Made by a program: the position numbers and the translations under genes
Shown here: piece by piece, positions 16,295 through 25,316 of the stretch
Numbering within the stretch: the first letter of the stretch is position 1
Layout: each line of letters opens with the position of its first letter
Assembly (NCBI GenBank): GCA_963784135.1
Contig: CAWAQG010000003.1
Span: 62,001-126,000, forward strand
DNA length: 64,000 bases
Direction: 5' to 3'
From: JADFXI01 sp963784135
GTDB taxonomy: Bacteria > Nitrospirota > Thermodesulfovibrionia > Thermodesulfovibrionales > Dissulfurispiraceae
Notes under the pieces: generated by a model
Told to the model about the DNA's origin: nothing
What the model saw: the letters and a program-made list of their open reading frames with translations, nothing else
Databases searched by the model: none

Positions 16295-18187
16295 TCAGAA
16301 GTAGTCTACCGCTTCCGTGTTCTTCGTCCTCATGTGCTGCCTGAAGGCGGGAAAACTCATCTCCTCGCCGTAGTGCTTCTTGAGGCTTTTACGCCATGGA
16401 CAGGTGAAGCACTCCCTTGGATCACATCCCGTTTTTTCCAGGTAGCAGCAGGCCCGGCCCGCGGCATCGCCGCCGAGGAAACCATGACCGCCGGCCTCGG
16501 CCCTTGCCGGGCAATCCATTATCTTGCACTGCCTGTAGTCCCAGCAGTTTTTGAAGCGTATCGCTTCGTCAGACGCCGCCTCCTCCTCATGCCGCATTCT
16601 GAAGAAACCTACCTGTTCGCTCAGACTGTGGCGTTCGGACTGGACAAGGGCGGCTGTCTTGCCCATGTCCGTGGCTATCTGTCCGATAAGCTGGGCGCTG
16701 TCAATGACCTTCCCCATATGTATATTCACGTTTTCAGTAACAGCGCTGGCTTCGGCATTTGCCGCGGTGATGTCGGAAGCAAGACGCTTGAGGTCGTTTA
16801 TTTTTTCAGAAATTGCGCTGAGGGCAACGCCGGATTCCCTGGAAAGGTCCACGCCTACAGAGACCTTCCTGAAGACCTTATCCATGCTTTCCACCACGCT
16901 GGACACCGACTTCTGGATTGCGCTGACCTTGGCGCTGATTTCGGAGATGGCGTCGGTAGTTTTCTGTGCGAGCTTCCGCACCTCGTCGGCCACCACCGCA
17001 AAGCCGCGGCCCTGTTCCCCAGCGCGGGCCGCTTCAATAGCGGCGTTAAGCGCCAGGAGATTGGTCTGATCGGCAATGTCCTTTATGACCTTTATGATAT
17101 CGCTGATCTTCTGGGAGTCCTCCTTCAATAAGTTGATAGTAGAGGTTGAATTCTGAGCTACCTCGGCAATCTCCCGTATATTGGCGATGCTCTTTTCTCC
17201 GGTTTCCTCTCCCTCTACCGTGGATTTCAGGGCTGACTCGGCAGATGAAGTAATGCCTCCGATGAGGTTTGCCACGGCGTCCATCTTCCGCATCATGCCT
17301 CCCACCGCTTCTGCCGTGCCGTCCGTAAGACTCTGCTGTTCCCCTATGCCCTGGCCTATCCACTTGACGGCAGAGCTGATTTCTTCGTCGCCGCAATCCA
17401 GAACGGCAACTGATTTGTGGATGCTCCTGATGACCTCCTGCATCCTGACAAGCATTACCTGCATGGCGATGAGCAGGCTGCCGACTTCCGTATTGGGCGA
17501 GCCCTCCTCCATCTCCACAGTCAGGTCTCCGGAGGCAATGGTTTGGAGGACTTTAATTGATCTCAACAATGGCGCATGCGTCAATTGGATAATACCCAGC
17601 ACCAGTCCGGTCATCACAAAGACCACGACACATCCAAGCGCAATATAAAGATATTGCAGAGACTTTATTCTGCCGAAGGATTCTGTTAATGGTATCTTTA
17701 TGCTGACAGCTCCAAGAACTGTCCCTTCGCTTACCGCATGACATTTAAGGCAGTTTTTACCCATGGAATTTGAGCTTGCTATATATGGATATACACCTCT
17801 GATGTAATTACCCTCAAGGACAACCCTTTCCACCCCTTTTTCAATGACCTCTTTCTCTACAGGGTCCGACGCATAATTCCCGGTATCTCCTCTTCCGGAA
17901 TCTTTATCGAGAATCTCCGACCTTAAGACCCTGACGTCGGCAATGCTTTGCATCTGTTCAAGAAACGGCTTTTCTGTCTCGCTTATGACCCCGGCCAACA
18001 TCATTGTAGTAAGAGTATTCAGGATAGTATCTCTATATCCTGTGAGAGTGGAATGTTTTACCTCGTTCACCACAATTGCTTCTGTTTTGTAACCGGTAAC
18101 GACAGTCGTCATCGCTATGCCGGCTGCAGCAGCTAAAATTATGGGCAGTGCCAGTTTCCACTTGAGCGGGAGGTCTCTCATCTTCAT
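16295..18187 (-). CDS. Heme-binding chemoreceptor (DUF3365-type sensor) with CW-type tail
   Basis: A 630-residue methyl-accepting chemotaxis protein. TM1 is at about 11-31 and TM2 at about 178-200. The periplasmic domain between them resembles DUF3365 (Tll0287-like) and has one c-type heme motif CLKCH at 146-150. HAMP (LKVLQTIASGDLTVEM) and a signalling domain with tip DIADQTNLLALNAAIEAARAGEQGRGFAVVADEVRKLAQKT follow. After the signalling helices a cysteine-rich tail begins NCWDYRQCKIMDCPAR and ends CDPRECFTCPWR, resembling the tail of the PAS protein at 724. A periplasmic heme sensor suits redox, O2 or NO sensing. It needs the cytochrome c maturation system, which is not in the window. Confidence 0.9.
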   Translation of the reverse strand: MKMRDLPLKWKLALPIILAAAAGIAMTTVVTGYKTEAIVVNEVKHSTLTGYRDTILNTLTTMMLAGVISETEKPFLEQMQSIADVRVLRSEILDKDSGRGDTGNYASDPVEKEVIEKGVERVVLEGNYIRGVYPYIASSNSMGKNCLKCHAVSEGTVLGAVSIKIPLTESFGRIKSLQYLYIALGCVVVFVMTGLVLGIIQLTHAPLLRSIKVLQTIASGDLTVEMEEGSPNTEVGSLLIAMQVMLVRMQEVIRSIHKSVAVLDCGDEEISSAVKWIGQGIGEQQSLTDGTAEAVGGMMRKMDAVANLIGGITSSAESALKSTVEGEETGEKSIANIREIAEVAQNSTSTINLLKEDSQKISDIIKVIKDIADQTNLLALNAAIEAARAGEQGRGFAVVADEVRKLAQKTTDAISEISAKVSAIQKSVSSVVESMDKVFRKVSVGVDLSRESGVALSAISEKINDLKRLASDITAANAEASAVTENVNIHMGKVIDSAQLIGQIATDMGKTAALVQSERHSLSEQVGFFRMRHEEEAASDEAIRFKNCWDYRQCKIMDCPARAEAGGHGFLGGDAAGRACCYLEKTGCDPRECFTCPWRKSLKKHYGEEMSFPAFRQHMRTKNTEAVDYF

Positions 18188-18231
18188 AAGCCGTCACCTT
18201 ATTATTGCATAAATTTTTTTGTTTAAAAATT

Positions 18232-18726
18232 CTATTTGGGACTTTCCATACTGCTCCGGATCTTTCTCATAAGCACCTCTCCGGACCCTGTGCAGAATAT
18301 CAGTTTACGGCCTTGGGTACCTCCTACGTCCTTGCTTATTATAGGTATCCTTTCATCTCCTAACATATCTTCGGCCAGCGTTATATTGCGTTCACCGACG
18401 TTCAACAGCCCGCCCGAAGTCTGAAGCACAGCGCCCCCCCCGAAGACCTTTGCCTTCAGGTTCGCCTTTTTACAGCCGAGGGCCAGCATTTTCTCAATAA
18501 GTTTTTGTATCGCAATATTGCCGTACTTCGGGGAAGGCAGGCCCTCACCGTTCCATAGCGGCAGCATGTAGTGGTTTATTCCTCCCGTATTCGAAACAGG
18601 GTCCCAGAGGCAGACGGAGACACAGGAACCGAGTACAGTCGTTATCATGCAGGCTTCCTTTTGAGCAAAAAGCAGTCCGGGATACAGGTAAAAATCGACT
18701 TCTATTTTGGCAGACAGAGTTCCCAT
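18232..18726 (-). CDS. cheD: Chemoreceptor glutamine deamidase CheD
   Basis: A 164-residue CheD. The catalytic Cys and His are in TTVLGSCVSVCLWD and GGINHYMLP, and GERNITLAEDML is also typical. It deamidates receptor glutamines before methylation and interacts with CheC-type phosphatases where present. The start is chosen at ATG 18726; an in-frame TTG at 18735 overlaps the end of the upstream gene and is less likely. It is translationally linked to the kinase-like gene upstream. Confidence 0.93.
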   Translation of the reverse strand: MGTLSAKIEVDFYLYPGLLFAQKEACMITTVLGSCVSVCLWDPVSNTGGINHYMLPLWNGEGLPSPKYGNIAIQKLIEKMLALGCKKANLKAKVFGGGAVLQTSGGLLNVGERNITLAEDMLGDERIPIISKDVGGTQGRKLIFCTGSGEVLMRKIRSSMESPK

Positions 18727-18731
18727 CGCGG

Positions 18732-19679
18732 TCAAAATTTTTCCTTGTCCTCAAAAATGAACTCATTGCCTTCCTCTGAAAAAACATCCACTTCACCTTC
18801 GGGTTTGGCCTCCGGAATAAAAACAGTAAAAATACTGCCCTTGTCCTTCATGCTCGCAACGGAAATGGAGCCGTTCAACAGTTCAACCAGCGCCTTTGTG
18901 ACGCTTAATCCAAGACCCTGACCGAGGTAACTTTTTGTCGTGCCCCTCTCAAGCTGCCTGAACCTCTCAAAGATTACCTGGTGGTCTGATTCGTCAATCC
19001 CGATGCCGGAATCCTCTACGAGAATATTAAAACGTCCCTCATGCCGCCATGCCTTCACCATAACGCCGCTTCCTTCATGGCTGTATTTAACAGCATTGGA
19101 CAACAGGTTTGACACTATGATCCGGAGCTTTTCCGGGTCGGTTTTGAAGAAACGCTCTTCCCCGTTTAGCCCCCTTGATTCCCCCCCTGATACGGGGGGA
19201 TTGAGGGGAGTGTACTCTATTGCCCAGTCGACACAGAAAGTCACCTTTTTTTGATTAGCCACATGTCTGTATGAGTCAATCACACCCAGCATCAGCTTGT
19301 GCGCATCTACGTTGGAGATGGCGGGGAAGGCTTCTCCTGCTTCGATCTCAGCCGCAGCAAAGATATTCCGCAATTGGAAATCGAGGTTGAAGGCCTCGGC
19401 GTAAATAACGCCGCCCATGGATGCGCATTCTTCGCAGCCCGCACCCCCCTTTACAGACGCTATATTGTCCGACATCAGGAGTATGGATGTCAGGGGGTTG
19501 ATCATCTCATTCCTTATGTTTGAAAGAAAATTGCTTTTAAGGGCCTCAGACTCCTGAAGTTTCCCGTTTACGTCCTCGAGTTTCCTCGTTATTACTCTCA
19601 GGTCATGAAGGGCCTTGTCCTTCTCCTCAACTCTTTTTCTGATTTCTTCTATTAACTCGATATCTGTAAGTTTAGCCAT
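18732..19679 (-). CDS. Histidine-kinase-like protein lacking the phospho-accepting His
   Basis: A 315-residue soluble protein with an N-terminal coiled coil (about 5-45), a HisKA-like dimerisation helix and a HATPase_c domain. The helix reads FLSNIRNEMINPL, where the family has F-L-x-N-x-S-H-E-x-R-T-P-L; the phospho-accepting His is replaced by Asn57. The ATPase side is intact: IIVSNLLSNAVKYS (N box), VEDSGIGID (G1), GQGLGLSVTK (G2). Cysteines lie at 82 and 85 (CEEC). Residues about 156-174 (TPLNPPVSGGESRGLNGEE) are the translation of a palindromic DNA repeat inserted in frame before the ATP-binding domain. It may be a phosphatase, an ATP-dependent scaffold or may phosphorylate another protein. 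Confidence 0.85.
   Translation of the reverse strand: MAKLTDIELIEEIRKRVEEKDKALHDLRVITRKLEDVNGKLQESEALKSNFLSNIRNEMINPLTSILLMSDNIASVKGGAGCEECASMGGVIYAEAFNLDFQLRNIFAAAEIEAGEAFPAISNVDAHKLMLGVIDSYRHVANQKKVTFCVDWAIEYTPLNPPVSGGESRGLNGEERFFKTDPEKLRIIVSNLLSNAVKYSHEGSGVMVKAWRHEGRFNILVEDSGIGIDESDHQVIFERFRQLERGTTKSYLGQGLGLSVTKALVELLNGSISVASMKDKGSIFTVFIPEAKPEGEVDVFSEEGNEFIFEDKEKF
19171..19208. repeat. Palindromic repeat inside the kinase-like gene
   Basis: The arms ccccttgattcccccc and ggggggattgagggg with a short tgatac loop lie wholly within the open reading frame and keep it in frame. They encode the Pro/Gly-rich stretch at residues about 157-170, between the dimerisation helix and the HATPase domain. 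Confidence 0.75.
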
Positions 19680-19705
19680 TGTCCCCTCCCTTTCTCAAAT
19701 TTCCC

Positions 19706-21403
19706 TCAAAACCTTCCGGAACGGATGATGGAGATTATAAGCCATACGCCCATGAAAAATGCAAAAACAAATGCGGTAATGGCGAGTATCGAAAAGCCGA
19801 AAACAGTGGGGCCGACGCCGGCTGCATGCATTATGGCGGAACTCAGGATCATGGCGCTCACGACCATGGCAAAAGCAATACGGTTGCTTGAGCGGTCCAT
19901 GTCCCTGATGAATTCCTGCAGGTTGACGTGGTACATCTTTACATGTATATCGTCTTTCAGGATTTTCTTTATGATTTCTTTCATTTGCCGGGGAAAGATC
20001 GATACAAAATCGCTGAACTCCCCAAAATTCTCTTTCGTCCTTTTGTAGAATTTGGAGGGACTCATCCGCTGCTGGATTAGTTTGGATGCATACGGCTCTG
20101 CAGCCGCAATAAAATCGAATGCGGGATCAAGCTGGCGGGCTATGTTCTCAAGTATCAGCATGGTCTTATCGATCAGGAGCAGTTCGGAAGGCACCCTTAA
20201 ATTGTGCCTTATCGCGAGGTGGGTGAGCGTGTCCAGATAAAGCGCGAAGTTCAACTCCTGCAAGGTGAGACCGTAAAGCGGCTCCAGGAAATCGACGAGG
20301 TCCGACTTGAATTCTCGCCTGAAGACTTCGATATCCGTGTGCTCTGGAACTATGCCGAGGGCGATATACTGATCAATGATCCCGTCGAAGTCCTTTCTTA
20401 TAAGTGCCACAAAGGTACTTGCGATAGTCTCCCTCATCTCCTCGGTGACCCTGCCTACGATGCCGAAATCGAGAAAAGCAATAGCGCCTGACGGCATAAC
20501 AAAAATGTTGCCGGGATGGGGATCAGCGTGGAAAAATCCGTCTTCGAGTACCTGTTTAAAAAATGCATGGACCCCTACTTCGGCCAGATGGGTCCTGTCG
20601 AAACCCAGCCTTTCGATCTCCCGTATATCGTCAATCCGTATCCCGTCTATCCACTCCATTACAAAGGCTTTTCCCGTCACATATTCGGTGTATATTTTCG
20701 GTATGTATATATCGGGGTCCTGTTCAAAGTTTTTTCTGAACCGTGAACAGTTCCTCGACTCCTCCACAAAGTCCATCTCTTTTCCGATGGTCCGTGAGAA
20801 TTCGTCCACAATACCGACAGGATTAAAAAACCTGCTTTCAGATACATACCTGGATAGCAGCTTCGCAATTGTATAAAAAATGTTGAGGTCCGATGCAATC
20901 TGCTCCCTTATCCCCGGACGCTGCACTTTCACAACGACCTCGGGGCCGCCGATCAGCACGGCGCGATGCACCTGGGCAATTGATGCAGCAGCAACAGGTT
21001 TTTCGTCAAACCTGCTGAAAATATTTTCGAGTGGAAGCTTGAACTCTTCCTCGATGATGCGTTTCGCTTCATGGGCAGGGAAAGGCGGCACCTCGTCCTG
21101 CAATTTCTTGAGTTCATCGGCAAACTGTACCGTGATCAAATCCGGCCTGGAGGAAAGGAGTTGCGCAAGCTTTATAAAGCTGGGGCCAAGTTCGGCAAAG
21201 GCCATCCTCAGCCGCTCCGGGACATTCAAACTCTGCAGGGAAGGCCATGCGCCGAAAGACCGCAACCGTTTTTTGAAAGGAATGTACCTGCCGAGGTGGA
21301 TCTGCTCTATAATCTGACCGAAACCGTATTTAAGAAATACGTTTATTATCTGCTGCAGCCTTCTTGCAGACCTATATGTACGTGAAAACCTTGAGATATC
21401 CAC
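19706..21403 (-). CDS. UbiB/ABC1-family atypical protein kinase-like ATPase
   Basis: A 565-residue member of the UbiB/Coq8/AarF family. The family-specific segments are visible: KLAQLLSSRPDLITVQFADELKKLQDEVPP (KxGQ region; here KLAQ), AAASIAQVHRAVL with the Ala-rich loop, VVKVQRPG with the catalytic Lys, and FFHADPHPGNIFVMPSGAIAFLDFGIVGRV. Two C-terminal transmembrane helices (about 500-545) anchor it. The family supports isoprenoid-quinone synthesis or lipid homeostasis; no ubi or men gene is adjacent. It starts at GTG, 12 bp after a phasin-like gene, a common pairing. Confidence 0.9.
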   Translation of the reverse strand: MDISRFSRTYRSARRLQQIINVFLKYGFGQIIEQIHLGRYIPFKKRLRSFGAWPSLQSLNVPERLRMAFAELGPSFIKLAQLLSSRPDLITVQFADELKKLQDEVPPFPAHEAKRIIEEEFKLPLENIFSRFDEKPVAAASIAQVHRAVLIGGPEVVVKVQRPGIREQIASDLNIFYTIAKLLSRYVSESRFFNPVGIVDEFSRTIGKEMDFVEESRNCSRFRKNFEQDPDIYIPKIYTEYVTGKAFVMEWIDGIRIDDIREIERLGFDRTHLAEVGVHAFFKQVLEDGFFHADPHPGNIFVMPSGAIAFLDFGIVGRVTEEMRETIASTFVALIRKDFDGIIDQYIALGIVPEHTDIEVFRREFKSDLVDFLEPLYGLTLQELNFALYLDTLTHLAIRHNLRVPSELLLIDKTMLILENIARQLDPAFDFIAAAEPYASKLIQQRMSPSKFYKRTKENFGEFSDFVSIFPRQMKEIIKKILKDDIHVKMYHVNLQEFIRDMDRSSNRIAFAMVVSAMILSSAIMHAAGVGPTVFGFSILAITAFVFAFFMGVWLIISIIRSGRF

Positions 21404-21414
21404 CCAAATAGCTG

Positions 21415-21738
21415 CTACTCTTCCTGCCCTTCCTCAGGAAGTCCTTCGAGTTTTCTGACCCTGGCAGAGAGGGTCTGTACCGTTTTATTAAGCCGGTCAA
21501 ATTCTTCTTTGGTCGGTATGTGCATTTTTTCGAGGGTTTTAGACATAAGTTCCGAAAGGTTCTTATTCAGGTCGGTGCTGCCCTTGTCAGCCTTATCACT
21601 CCATTCTTTCACTAATTTTGCCCCTTGCGATTCACTAAGTTCGCCTTTCTTTACCAGGTCATCAATAAATTCCTTTACCTTTTCCTGCACCCCGAATCCG
21701 GCAAGAATAGCATTGCGCACAGCGTCAAAAATAGTCAT
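21415..21738 (-). CDS. Phasin-superfamily-like coiled-coil protein
   Basis: A 107-residue protein with heptad helices (NAILAGFGVQEKVKEFIDDLVKKGELSESQGAKLVKEW and later FDRLNKTVQTLSARVRKLEG). It resembles the PhaF/PhaI-like proteins annotated as polyhydroxyalkanoate granule-associated, but no PHA synthase is near. Its constant partner here is the UbiB-like gene downstream. The function is unknown; a membrane- or granule-coating role is possible. Confidence 0.65.
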   Translation of the reverse strand: MTIFDAVRNAILAGFGVQEKVKEFIDDLVKKGELSESQGAKLVKEWSDKADKGSTDLNKNLSELMSKTLEKMHIPTKEEFDRLNKTVQTLSARVRKLEGLPEEGQEE

Positions 21739-21761
21739 ATTGCACCTCCAAATAAAATTAT

Positions 21762-21836
21762 AGGGTCAAGAAGCAGGGGTCAAGGGTCAAGAAACAGAAA
21801 GAGGTTTTTTCTTTTTACCTTGACCCTTGACCCTTC
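21762..21836. repeat. Heptamer-repeat hairpin H5 (alaS/phasin junction)
   Basis: The left arm is agggtca, agaagca, ggggtca, agggtca; the right arm is ttgaccc, ttgaccc. The spacer AGAAACAGAAAGAGGTTTTT is the reverse complement of the H1/H2 spacer. The alaS C-terminus (QGKRQ, stop) is written in heptads (aaggcaa, aaggcaa, tgaaggg) that run into it. Confidence 0.85.
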
Positions 21837-24480
21837 ATTGCCTTTTGCCTTGTTTAACTATATCATAAACCGACTCGAGTGCTTTGTCCAGAATATCCAT
21901 GTTCTCAAGATTCGAGACCCCGCCCTGTGCCATTTCCGCCTTGCCTCCGCCCTTTCCACCTACCTGGGCCGCGATTTTTTTCAGCAGGTCGCCCGCGCTG
22001 AATGCGCCCGCCAGGTCTTTAGTCACTGTTGCCAGCATTGTCGCCTGGCCCTCCCTGCACGTAGCGAGCACAATAATACCCGAACCAAGCCGGTCCCGCA
22101 CATTATCGGCAAATACCCTCAGGTCTTTCTGTTCAAGTCCGTCAACGCGACATGAAAGGACATTCACTCCATTAATAATCTGTACCTTGTCCATCACCGC
22201 CAAGGAGTTCTGTGAAGCGGCTTTTGCTTTCAGCGCGTCGATCTCCCTCTCGCGGTCCTTCACGTCGGAAAGCAGTTTTTCGACCCGCTCGACAGGTTTG
22301 TCGGTCTTGAGCAGTTCGGCCATGTCCCTGAGCTCATTGCTCCTCTGTCTCAGGTAGTCAAAGGCGGCCTTGCCGGTGAACGCCTCGATCCTCCTGATGC
22401 CGGAAGCCACGCTGCCTTCAGAAATAATAATAAAGCTGCCGATATCGCCCGTTGTCCTGCAGTGGGTCCCTCCGCACAGTTCGGCACTGAAGCCGGGGAC
22501 CTTGACCACCCTGACTTTCTCACCGTACTTCTCGCCGAAAAGGGCCGTAACGCCTGATTTCAGGGCATCATGGATATCGGCAATCTCTGTATCCACTCTC
22601 ACATTTTCGAGTATCTTCCCGTTGACTATAGATTCGATGGACTCAATCTCTTTCCTCTCAAGGGCATAGAAATGAGTAAAATCAAAACGCATTCTGTCGG
22701 GAGCAACATATGAGCCCGCCTGTTTAACATGCTCTCCCAGGACAGTCCTTAATGCAGTATGAAGGAGGTGGGTTGAGGTATGATTACGTGCTGTGGCCCT
22801 ACGCATTGTCCCGTCAACTGAACCATGTATCTTGTCCCATACTTTAAGCGCTCCGCTATTGATCCTGACTACATGGGCATGCAGGCCGACTTCTTTTTTA
22901 GTAGTTATGACCTCTGCCTCAAGTCCCCCCGGCGAGCTGATAGACCCGGCGTCACCGGCCTGGCCTCCGGACTCCCCATAAAAAGGCGTCTTGTCCAGAA
23001 ATACCTCAACCTCGTCGCCGGCCGATGCAACGTTGACCACCTTTCCCTCTTTCAGGATTGCCTTAACAACCGATTCCGATTCCAATGAGTCATACCCGAC
23101 AAACTCCGTCTCGCCGATTTCCGACGCAAGCTCCCTGTATATCGAAGCAATGGCTTCATCCTCGCCGACCCAGGAGGCCCGTGCGCGCTCCCGCTGCACT
23201 TCCATTTCCTTCTGGAAGCCTTCCTCGTCAACAGAGAGGTGGTTATCCATGGCAATATCTCTCGCAAGATCCAGAGGGAAACCAAAGGTATCATACAATT
23301 TGAAGAGTTCGTCACCCGGAATTAATTTAACGGACGCCTTCTTTAACTTCCCTATTATTTCGTCAAGAATTCTCATGCCCTGTTCGAGTGTCCTGGTGAA
23401 CCGTTCCTCTTCGAACAGCAATACCTTTGATGCGCGAGCTTGCTCGTGCGCCAGTCCGGGATAGACATCTCCCATGGCCTCGACAACGGAATCCATTAAC
23501 CGGTACAGATGCGGGTCCCCAAGGCCGAGCAATTTCGCATGCCGCGAAGCCCTCCTGATAATGCGCCTCAGAACATATCCGCGGCCTTCATTTGAAGGCA
23601 TAAGTCCATCGGAAAGCAAAAAAGTCGCTGACCTGAGGTGGTCAGCAATTACCCTTATAGATACATCCTCATCCGCGGTGCGGCCATAGGGTTTTCCCGA
23701 GGCCGCTGCAATTGATGAGATTATAGGAGCGAAAAGGTCGGTGTCGAAATTATTATGTTTCCCCTGAAGGACCGCGCTGATCCTCTCCAGTCCCATGCCG
23801 GTATCGATGCTCGGCCTCGGAAGCGGTGAAAGCACGCCGGACAGATCGCGGTTGTACTGCATAAAAACAAGGTTCCAGAGCTCCAGGTACCGGTCGCAAT
23901 CGCACCCGATAGCGCAATCCGGCCTTCCGCATCCTACTCCCTCTCCCTGATCGATGATGATCTCCGAACAGGGGCCGCACGGCCCGGTATCTCCCATCTG
24001 CCAGAAATTGTCTTTGGCGCCGAGCCTTACGATCCTTTCAGGGGCTATGTCGGTAAGGTCTTTCCATAATGTTTCAGCCTCATCATCTTCCTGGTAGACC
24101 GACACCCAAAGCTTGTCCTTGGGCAGCGCATACCATCCGGTAAGCAGTTCCCAGGCAAAAAGAATCGCATCTTTTTTAAAATAATCGCCGAAGGAGAAGT
24201 TCCCGAGCATCTCAAAAAAAGTATGGTGCCGGGCCGTGTGTCCTACGTTCTCCAGGTCGCTATGCTTGCCGCCGGCCCGCATGCACTTCTGGCATGATAC
24301 CGCCCTCGAATAAGGCCTTTTCTCTTCTCCGAGGAACACGGACTTGAACTGCACCATGCCGGCATTGGTAAACAGCAGCGTAGGATCATTCCGGGGGACA
24401 AGCGACGAACTGCCGACATGTTCATGTCCTTTTGAGATAAAATACTCCAGAAATGTCTTTCGTACCTCGAGGCTCTTCAT
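21835..24480 (-). CDS. alaS: Alanyl-tRNA synthetase
   Basis: An 881-residue class II synthetase that charges tRNA-Ala. The N-terminal aminoacylation domain shows FLEYFISKGHEHVGSSSLVPRNDPTLLFTNAGMVQFK; the editing domain has the metal-binding motifs NHTSTHLLHTAL and CGGTHC; the C-Ala domain has GGKGGGKAEMAQGG. The length matches the family. It is preceded by a small lipoprotein gene and recX on the same strand, a frequent recA-recX-alaS order. The C-terminal residues appear shaped by hairpin H5. Confidence 0.97.
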   Translation of the reverse strand: MKSLEVRKTFLEYFISKGHEHVGSSSLVPRNDPTLLFTNAGMVQFKSVFLGEEKRPYSRAVSCQKCMRAGGKHSDLENVGHTARHHTFFEMLGNFSFGDYFKKDAILFAWELLTGWYALPKDKLWVSVYQEDDEAETLWKDLTDIAPERIVRLGAKDNFWQMGDTGPCGPCSEIIIDQGEGVGCGRPDCAIGCDCDRYLELWNLVFMQYNRDLSGVLSPLPRPSIDTGMGLERISAVLQGKHNNFDTDLFAPIISSIAAASGKPYGRTADEDVSIRVIADHLRSATFLLSDGLMPSNEGRGYVLRRIIRRASRHAKLLGLGDPHLYRLMDSVVEAMGDVYPGLAHEQARASKVLLFEEERFTRTLEQGMRILDEIIGKLKKASVKLIPGDELFKLYDTFGFPLDLARDIAMDNHLSVDEEGFQKEMEVQRERARASWVGEDEAIASIYRELASEIGETEFVGYDSLESESVVKAILKEGKVVNVASAGDEVEVFLDKTPFYGESGGQAGDAGSISSPGGLEAEVITTKKEVGLHAHVVRINSGALKVWDKIHGSVDGTMRRATARNHTSTHLLHTALRTVLGEHVKQAGSYVAPDRMRFDFTHFYALERKEIESIESIVNGKILENVRVDTEIADIHDALKSGVTALFGEKYGEKVRVVKVPGFSAELCGGTHCRTTGDIGSFIIISEGSVASGIRRIEAFTGKAAFDYLRQRSNELRDMAELLKTDKPVERVEKLLSDVKDREREIDALKAKAASQNSLAVMDKVQIINGVNVLSCRVDGLEQKDLRVFADNVRDRLGSGIIVLATCREGQATMLATVTKDLAGAFSAGDLLKKIAAQVGGKGGGKAEMAQGGVSNLENMDILDKALESVYDIVKQGKRQ

Positions 24481-24485
24481 TTACC

Positions 24486-24830
24486 TTATTTCACCCTTCC
24501 AGGCTCTGAGCTGATAATGTAGATAAGTTTCCCGTCAATAAAGGTAAGCCTCGTCTTGAATACTCCCATGCCGGAAGAATATACCCACTCCTCCTTTTGC
24601 TTGCCGTTTTCCGGCTCAAGGGCCTTCACCTCGTTTGGAGAGCCCCAGGCATACCGGACCTGCTGGGGCGTCATGCCGGGCATGATCTCTCCCTTTGCAA
24701 TCTTTTCCTGGACCTGGATTGGATAATCTTTAATCTCCTCATTGGAATACCGCGCGGTTGACGCGCAACCGCCCAAAAAGACAGCCATAACAAACAGAAG
24801 AAACCACACAGTCCTGATGCTGCGTCTCAT
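24486..24830 (-). CDS. Small outer-membrane lipoprotein, BamE/SmpA-like
   Basis: A 114-residue protein with a signal peptide (residues about 1-22) ending in a lipobox LGGCAS, so it should be lipidated on Cys22. The mature part has MPGMTPQQVRYAWGSPNEVK, the pattern seen in BamE/SmpA/OmlA-type domains, followed by EEWVYSSG and a beta strand TRLTFIDGKLIYI. A role in envelope maintenance is plausible but unproven. The start codon overlaps the recX stop (TTATGAG), showing coupling. Confidence 0.75.
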   Translation of the reverse strand: MRRSIRTVWFLLFVMAVFLGGCASTARYSNEEIKDYPIQVQEKIAKGEIMPGMTPQQVRYAWGSPNEVKALEPENGKQKEEWVYSSGMGVFKTRLTFIDGKLIYIISSEPGRVK

Positions 24831-25315
24831 AACTCATCCTCCTTATATAATTCAACATTCAACCTTTGTATTACCAGTCGCATCTCATCAGAACTGAAAC
24901 CGCGCCGCGCAAGCAGCCCCCACAGCCGCCTCTTTATCGTCACGCTGTCCAGATGCCCCATCGAGCGCATTTTTTTTTCCGCAAGCTGCATCGCCGCGCC
25001 AAGGTAGTCATTGTCCGCTTCCGCCATTGCATCTGCAATGTCCTTTGCAATGCCCCGTCTTATGAGGTAGCTCCTGACACCCTGGGCCCCTAAATGCCTC
25101 CCCTCGACAGCATCTCTCTTAAGAAGTTCGGCAAGCCTCCGGTCATCTATAAACGCCTTTTCCTCAAGATAAGCGAGGGTCCCGTCAACAACATTCTTCG
25201 GGAAGCCTTTAGCAGTAAGCTTTTGACGCATCTCGCTCATGCTTCTGTCACGGTAGTCGAGAATCCTGAGCGCATATTTCAGCGCAATGCCAAAACTATC
25301 GTCCACTTCATGCAT
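24827..25315 (-). CDS. recX: RecA regulatory protein RecX
   Basis: A 162-residue helical-repeat protein that modulates RecA filament growth. Characteristic parts are ALRILDYRDRSMSEMRQKLTAKGFP, AYLEEKAFIDDRRLAELL and GLLARRGFSSDEMRLVIQRL. It follows recA on the same strand, as in many genomes. Hairpin H6 separates the two genes. Confidence 0.92.
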   Translation of the reverse strand: MHEVDDSFGIALKYALRILDYRDRSMSEMRQKLTAKGFPKNVVDGTLAYLEEKAFIDDRRLAELLKRDAVEGRHLGAQGVRSYLIRRGIAKDIADAMAEADNDYLGAAMQLAEKKMRSMGHLDSVTIKRRLWGLLARRGFSSDEMRLVIQRLNVELYKEDEL

Positions 25316-25316
25316 T

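Noticed and set aside
21415..21738. Phasin-like gene as evidence of polyhydroxyalkanoate storage
   Set aside because: No PHA synthase or depolymerase gene is present; the pairing with UbiB is common without PHA.
23425..23455. Palindrome gcgcgagcttgctcgtgcgc inside alaS as an inserted repeat
   Set aside because: It codes for AHEQARAS in a helix that fits the family length, and no second copy was found in the window.
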